Source of the DNA: Stenotrophomonas maltophilia | GTDB lineage: Bacteria; Pseudomonadota; Gammaproteobacteria; Xanthomonadales; Xanthomonadaceae | Reading direction: 5' to 3' | Assembly: GCF_004684085.1 (NCBI RefSeq) | Contig: NZ_SRHZ01000051.1 | Location: 62,001-126,000 of the forward strand | DNA: 64,000 nt | Shown here: positions 59,579 to 64,000 of the stretch, piece after piece | How positions within the stretch are numbered: the first letter of the stretch is position 1 | Layout: every line of letters begins with the position of its first letter | The notes under the pieces: model-generated | What the model was told of the DNA's origin: nothing | Databases searched by the model: none | What the model saw: the letters and a program-made list of their open reading frames with translations, nothing else | Made by a program: the position numbers and the translations under genes

Positions 59579-60438
59579 GGTACGCCTTCGTCGCCAGCCA
59601 CAGGACTCGCTACCCGACCAGGGTGCTTTGCCGTGTTCTCGGGGTATCTGTCTCGGGCTTTCATGACTACCTGCGCCGACAGTCTGCCCACACGCACGAT
59701 GCCGATGCGGTGCTCCGCGCGGAGCTTCGGGCCATTCATGCGGCCAGTAAGTGCAGCTATGGACGGCATCGGCTGGTCAGGGCGTTGCGAGCCCGGAATC
59801 ATCCAATCGGGCACAAGCGCGTGGCGCGGCTGATGGCCGAGGAGCGCATCCGAGGCAATATCAAAGGGCGGTTCCGCCCGAAGGCCTCCCCTGGCAGCTC
59901 GAGCCAGCTCGCCCCGAATCTGCTGGATCGGCAGTTCGCTGCGGGTACCGGGCCGACGGCGTGGGTTGGAGACATCACCTATGTCGCTACCCGGCAGGGA
60001 TGGCTGCATCTGGCCGTGGTCATCAGTGTCCAGACCCGGCAGGTGCTTGGATACAGCGTCTCCGAACGTATGACCGAGGACCTGGTGGTCAAGGCCTTTG
60101 CCAATGCCTGGGCCCTGCATCGGCAACGACCTGGCCTGATCTTCCATTCGGATCGGGGTGGGCAGTACTGGGGCAACGAGTTCCGCCAGCTCCTGCAGTC
60201 ACATGGGGTGGTCCAAAGCATGAGCCGGCGTGGAAATTGCTGGGACAACGCCGTGGCCGAGAGCTTTTTTGCCACGCTCAAGACCGAAGAAGCCGCCCAG
60301 CCGTACTCCAGCCGCGAACAGGCCAGCCAATCCATCGCGGCCTATATCCACGGCTTCTACAATCCAGCCCGGCTACACTCGGCGCTGGGCTACCAATCGC
60401 CCAATACCTATGCCCGGCAGCTCAAAGCTGCCGCCTGA
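59575..60438 (+). CDS. IS3-family transposase OrfB
   Basis: 287 residues, intact. An HTH_21-like segment (YGRHRLVRALRARNHPIGHK) is followed by the rve catalytic domain with Asp in WVGDITYVATRQGW, Asp in IFHSDRGGQYWG and Glu in DNAVAESFFATLKTEE. The GTG start overlaps the OrfA stop (GTGA), while the active fusion would come from -1 frameshifting at the A7 tract. Confidence 0.9.
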   Translation: MRYAFVASHRTRYPTRVLCRVLGVSVSGFHDYLRRQSAHTHDADAVLRAELRAIHAASKCSYGRHRLVRALRARNHPIGHKRVARLMAEERIRGNIKGRFRPKASPGSSSQLAPNLLDRQFAAGTGPTAWVGDITYVATRQGWLHLAVVISVQTRQVLGYSVSERMTEDLVVKAFANAWALHRQRPGLIFHSDRGGQYWGNEFRQLLQSHGVVQSMSRRGNCWDNAVAESFFATLKTEEAAQPYSSREQASQSIAAYIHGFYNPARLHSALGYQSPNTYARQLKAAA

Positions 60439-61481
60439 AACGGCTTCATGGCGTCCGTTTTCAGGGAGCCAGATCAGGTGTGTCCATTGATGGGGCAAGT
60501 TCGGCCGGCACGGCGTTCAACGAAATCCACATCCCTGAGCACACGTGTTTTGTGCTCGGCCAGTTGCTGGACAAGGCGGACTTGGTCGCCCCACTGGCCA
60601 TCGAATACAAGCCGGACTACGAGACCCAAACCACCGAAAATGCTTCAGATCTCCGCATCATGGGCAATTCCCTGGGCAACTTCGCCAGCGCTGCTCAGCG
60701 CATGTTGGACATGCCGCACGATGAACGTGTGATCACCTGGAACCTGGACTGCGCCGGCCAGCTAGGCCTGCCCAAGGCCTACATCAAGCAGGAGGGACAA
60801 TCCTCGTTCTATGTGGTGACGAACGAGGGTCGCGCCCTGAAGGTGTTGGGTGACATCGAGGCCGGATTTGCACAGAAGATCGGAGACGCCATCGAGGCAA
60901 ACCCCACAGTAGAAGTGGTCATGTTGGGAAGCGGCGGGGGCTACATCGATGAAGCCATGAAGGCCGGTGCCTACATTCGACGCAAGGGACTGGATACCAC
61001 CCTTTACAACAACTGCTACTCCGCATGCCCCCTGGTGTTCATGGCTGGGGTTGAACGGCTGAACTGGTCGCCTTACCCCAAGCTGGGATTCCATCAGATC
61101 TACACACCCGATGGCCAGGCCGTCCCGTTTGATAGCCAACCCTACCGCCTGGTGTTTGGCTACCTGACCCGCATGGGTATTGAACCGCGTTACGTGCTGC
61201 AAAAGATGTGGTCGGCGCCGCCGTCAGGCATGACCAGCGTGGACGGTCAAGACGACGATCTCTGCCAAGCCAACATCACCACGTGGATTCAGCGTGGCTG
61301 TTCCAACCGAGACTACGACCACATGTGAGTGTCACCCTCTTGCTCTGGCCCATGGCACGTCGTATAAAGCCGCTGCCGATCGCTAAAGCGTCGGCGTTGT
61401 GCCCGCATAGCCAATAGGCTCCGGGTGCCCGAGGTCCACCCAATGGGGCGCGGGAATCCTTTTCGATTCCGGAGCCCACCA

Positions 61482-61848
61482 TTGAGCACGAAGACCCTCA
61501 AAACCCTGCGCACCCGTTCTTTCCACGCCCAGCAAGGCCGTTGCTACTACTGCGGCGGTCCGATGTGGCTGCGCTCGCCCGACGAGTTGGGCCTGCGCCC
61601 CCGTTCGCCCCCCCCCTTTCCGATGCACAGCAGAACACCTCCTGGCCCGACAGGACGGTGGCAAGGACGTGGTGGGCAACGTCGTGGCCGCGTGCCACCT
61701 GTGCAACCAGCGGCGCCACAAAGGCCCTACCCCCGCTCTCTCGCCCGACGCTTATCGCGTCCGCGTCCAGCAACGCATGGCCAAGGGGACTTGGCGCCCT
61801 GCGCTGGCCAAGGCGGCCGCCCACCAAGGCATTCACGCCTTATCATGA
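61482..61848 (+). pseudogene. HNH endonuclease-like gene with a shift in a C9 tract
   Basis: The 5' frame reads TLRTRSFHAQQGRCYYCGGP, the zinc CxxC of an HNH fold. After nine C's (61608-61616) the frame must move by one to give RCTAEHLLARQDGGKDVVGN, then VVAACHLCNQRRHK with the EH catalytic pair, N and the second CxxC. The end is GTWRPALAKAAAHQGIHALS. With eight C's the gene would be one open protein of about 121 residues. GGAG precedes the TTG start. Cause may be mutation, phase variation or a base-call error. Confidence 0.75.
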
Positions 61849-61889
61849 CGCGATCGGCTTCTCACTTTAGCGTTGGATGATCGCGGGGC

Positions 61890-64000
61890 ATGGACAGCAA
61901 AAGGATTGCGAAGGGATGGGCCCCGTCGTGGCTAGGCCAGCACTTAACGGGATCATCGGATTGGCGCCTGCGCCTGGAGGGCTTGGAGCTCGCCTTGGCG
62001 CTGGAGGGGCGCACCCACCGCGTCAACGTCGAAGACGAGGCCACTTACTGCGTCAACGCCGGTACCTTCTGGACTGACATCACGCTCCATCCTGGGCATA
62101 GCCGGGAAGTGAAGGCTGATGGGCTACCTAACGCCCAAGGAGCCGCTTTGGTTCACGCGTTGAACGTGGCGTTGACAGAGAAGCGGCTGCGCGAGGACGT
62201 GGCCTCTCTCAAAGGCGAGCAGCGCACGATCGACGCTTGGCTGGACGACAAGGCAGAGCAAGAGCGGGTCTACTTCGAGCAGCGCCGCTGGTTCACCCAC
62301 GAGCAGCAGGAGGACGTCTTGGCGTCCCGCCCCGCGGTTGACCCGACCGCCCTTCGAGCGCGCCTGAAGAAGCCGGGCGTGGCGGCCCGGCTGGGACCAG
62401 CGGCCCAGGCGATCGTGCGCTCGTTGGCGGCGTGGGAAGCTGATCACCGCCCAGCCTGGGCCGCGCTCAACGCCGCCCACGTGGAACGTGAACTAGTGGC
62501 GTGCAAGGACTTGCTGGACCGGGTGGAGAGCAAACCGCTAACCCCGGAACAGGCAAGGGCCGTGGTGTGCTTCGACAACCGAGTGCAGGTTGTGGCCTCG
62601 GCGGGCTCGGGCAAGACTTCGACCATGGTGGCCAAAGCGGCCTACGCCATCAACCGGGGGTTCGTGGCCCCGAAGCGAATCGTCCTGCTGGCGTTCAACA
62701 AGCAGGCCGCCGAAGAGCTCAAGGCGCGCGCGGCGCTGGCATTTGAGCGCTTGGGCATGGCGGAGGTGACCGTGGAGGCGTCTACCTTCCACGCTCTGGG
62801 CTTGCGCCTCATCGGCAAGGCAACCGGGGAAAAGCCCGACATTCCCGATTGGGCCACGGATGCAGCCGGTGGGGTGCGAAAGCTCACCGACATCGTGGAC
62901 CAGCTCAAAGACCGGTCTCCTGCGTTCCGCCGCCAGTGGGACCTGTTCCGCTTCGTCTTTGGGAAGGACCTCCCGGCGTTTGGTGCACGGGAGCCGTCGG
63001 ACGTGTGGGACGCTCAGGGCAAGGGCTTGCTAGTCACCAACCGCGGGGAGCGGGTGAAGAGCATGGAAGAGGTGATGATCGCCAATCTGCTCTTCTTGAA
63101 CGGGGTCGATTATCTCTATGAGGGGCCATACCCTCACCGCACCGCCGACGAAATGCACCGGCAATACAAGCCCGATTTCTACTATCCCGATTTGGACTTG
63201 TTCCACGAACACTTCGCGCTCGACGCGGACGGTGTGCCACCGGCGCACTTCGACGGTTACTTGGAGGGGGTAATCTGGAAGCGGCAACTCCACGCGGAGA
63301 AAAGCACCGCGCTGTTTGAGACCACCAGCCACGGGTTGCGCCACGGCGACGATCTGGACCGCCTGGAGCGCGAACTGACCGCCCGTGGGCTGGTGCTCGA
63401 TCCCAACCCGGACCGGGAGATTCCCAAGGACGGCCAGAAGCCCATGGAGCCGGTCGAGCTCATTGGGCTGGTGCGCACGTTCATGAGCCACGCAAAGAGC
63501 AATGGCTTGAGCGCCTCGGATCTGCAGCAGCGGTTGGACGTGATGCCCGCCGACACTTTCAAGCTGCGCCACCAGATGTTCCTGGACATCGCCGTTCCAG
63601 TGATGGCGGCGTGGGACCAAGCCTTGGCGGCCGAGGATGGAATCGACTTTGAGGACATGCTCAACCTCGCCGCCTGCCACTTAGAAAGCGGTCGCGTGGA
63701 ATCGCCTTACGACTTGGTGATGGCCGACGAGTTCCAAGACGCCTCACGGGCCCGAGCACGGTTGTGCCGAGCACTGGTCCAAGACAAGGGTCGCTTCTTC
63801 TTCGCCGTGGGCGACGACTGGCAGTCGATCAACCGCTTTGCCGGCGCGGACGTATCGGTCATGACCGGCTTTCGCCATTGGTTTGGCCACGGCCAGATGC
63901 TCAAGCTAGAGCAAACGTTCCGCTGCCCCCAGGCGCTGTGTGACGTCTCCAGTGCGTTTGTCTCCAAGAACCCGGGGCAGATCGCCAAGCGCGTGCATTC
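61890..64000 (+). CDS. UvrD/HelD-like superfamily I helicase with nuclease-like insert (runs off window)
   Basis: More than 703 codons are open to the edge. After a charged N-terminal region (about 1-220), motif Q/I is VQVVASAGSGKTSTMVAKAA (Lys242). The first arm continues VLLAFNKQAAEELKARA. An insert at about 405-480 has YKPDFYYPDLDLFHEHFA and VIWKRQLHAEK, resembling a PD-(D/E)xK nuclease fold as found in HelD relatives. Motif II is DLVMADEFQDASRARARL (Asp613-Glu614), motif III FFAVGDDWQSINRFAGAD and motif IV LKLEQTFRCP. The enzyme should unwind DNA with ATP; a role in repair or defence is open. The ATG at 61890 is the first in frame. Confidence 0.8.
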   Translation, partial: MDSKRIAKGWAPSWLGQHLTGSSDWRLRLEGLELALALEGRTHRVNVEDEATYCVNAGTFWTDITLHPGHSREVKADGLPNAQGAALVHALNVALTEKRLREDVASLKGEQRTIDAWLDDKAEQERVYFEQRRWFTHEQQEDVLASRPAVDPTALRARLKKPGVAARLGPAAQAIVRSLAAWEADHRPAWAALNAAHVERELVACKDLLDRVESKPLTPEQARAVVCFDNRVQVVASAGSGKTSTMVAKAAYAINRGFVAPKRIVLLAFNKQAAEELKARAALAFERLGMAEVTVEASTFHALGLRLIGKATGEKPDIPDWATDAAGGVRKLTDIVDQLKDRSPAFRRQWDLFRFVFGKDLPAFGAREPSDVWDAQGKGLLVTNRGERVKSMEEVMIANLLFLNGVDYLYEGPYPHRTADEMHRQYKPDFYYPDLDLFHEHFALDADGVPPAHFDGYLEGVIWKRQLHAEKSTALFETTSHGLRHGDDLDRLERELTARGLVLDPNPDREIPKDGQKPMEPVELIGLVRTFMSHAKSNGLSASDLQQRLDVMPADTFKLRHQMFLDIAVPVMAAWDQALAAEDGIDFEDMLNLAACHLESGRVESPYDLVMADEFQDASRARARLCRALVQDKGRFFFAVGDDWQSINRFAGADVSVMTGFRHWFGHGQMLKLEQTFRCPQALCDVSSAFVSKNPGQIAKRVH

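Larger units (their letters stand above)
59222..60476 (+). mobile_element. Complete IS3-family insertion sequence
   Basis: The ends are inverted repeats: TGATCTGGCTCCCCGTCAGC on the left, and TGATCTGGCTCCCTGAAAAC as the right end's reverse complement, both continuing GGACGCC. GGT flanks both sides (59219-59221 and 60477-60479), a 3-bp target duplication. Length 1255 bp, with two overlapping intact genes. It looks recent and active. Confidence 0.9.
58958..61328 (+). pseudogene. ClpP-like lipoprotein gene split by an IS3-family element
   Basis: The 5' part (58958-59221) encodes a lipoprotein start (IIGLAFMAMLAGCNAP, lipobox LAGC), a Pro/Glu-rich linker and LRKLIEEREALGTKVFQAG. The 3' part (60480-61328) continues VSIDGASSAGTAFNEIHIPE. 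It includes the ClpP/crotonase-like core VVMLGSGGGYIDEAMKAGAY and the serine region NCYSACPLVFMAG. Removing the IS (59222-60476) and one copy of the GGT target duplication restores a single in-frame product of about 370 residues. The apparent stop TGA of the 5' part is the first codon inside the IS end. Confidence 0.85.

Overview
The window looks like a chromosomal stretch of a gamma-proteobacterium of the Xanthomonadaceae, most likely Stenotrophomonas or a close relative. This is an inference from the GC-rich sequence, a chaperone-usher fimbrial operon, a PIG-L/acyl-CoA dehydrogenase/methyltransferase/glycosyltransferase cluster and many IS3-family elements. No rRNA, tRNA or CRISPR array was recognised.

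Bases 1-10600 look like a mobilizable island. The left edge holds the N-terminus of a MobA/MobL (MobQ-type) relaxase reading off the window. Next come a MobQ-like oriT (inverted repeat followed by TAAGTGCGCTCT) and a TraD-like accessory gene. The cargo is a complete four-gene His-Xaa-Ser (HXS) system in the order hxsD-hxsB-hxsC-hxsA: a putative RiPP-like system with two radical SAM maturases, whose product is unknown. It is followed by a two-helix membrane protein, a HEPN/RES-domain protein, a small H-NS-like protein and a tyrosine integrase.

Bases 10650-19600 hold two IS3-family elements, both with a damaged orfB. Beyond them lies a secreted RHS protein whose C-terminal domain resembles Tlde1/DUF2778 L,D-transpeptidase-like toxins, with a secreted candidate immunity protein 4 nt downstream. 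A pseudogene with two frameshifts follows.

Bases 19855-31440 are ordinary chromosomal genes: a DUF72-nei-BLUF operon, a zinc alcohol dehydrogenase, the four-gene ACAD/PIG-L/methyltransferase/GT2 operon, and a group of envelope and stress genes (iron-permease-like, DUF892 ferritin-like, DUF6766). A graveyard of pseudogenes and an IS fragment closes the region.

Bases 31500-40220 carry a dense DNA-alkylation response locus on the minus strand. It holds Ada, AlkA, Ogt, AlkB, a second methyltransferase, three related 2OG-Fe(II) oxygenases, an Ada-zinc-finger-like protein, a SnoaL-like protein and a ChaC-type cyclotransferase. A 14-bp motif, ACTCCGATTCTTGC (reverse complement GCAAGAATCGGAGT), occurs five times, each 50-90 bp upstream of a start codon. 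Two copies fit the E. coli Ada box AAT-N6-GCAA exactly. The motif appears to define a local Ada regulon, although this Ada has lost three of its four zinc cysteines.

Bases 40390-50530 hold a chaperone-usher fimbrial operon with an intercistronic hairpin after the major subunit, an EAL protein overlapping a small winged-helix-like gene, and a large CadC-like TPR regulator.

Bases 51260-64000 are accessory DNA: a DUF3857/transglutaminase gene broken by an amber codon, a decayed IS407-like element, an ankyrin protein and a SIR2-like protein, an XRE regulator, and several lipoprotein or membrane genes. A ClpP-like lipoprotein gene is split by an IS3-family element with a perfect 3-bp target duplication. 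An HNH gene is shifted in a nine-C tract, and a UvrD/HelD-like helicase runs off the right edge.
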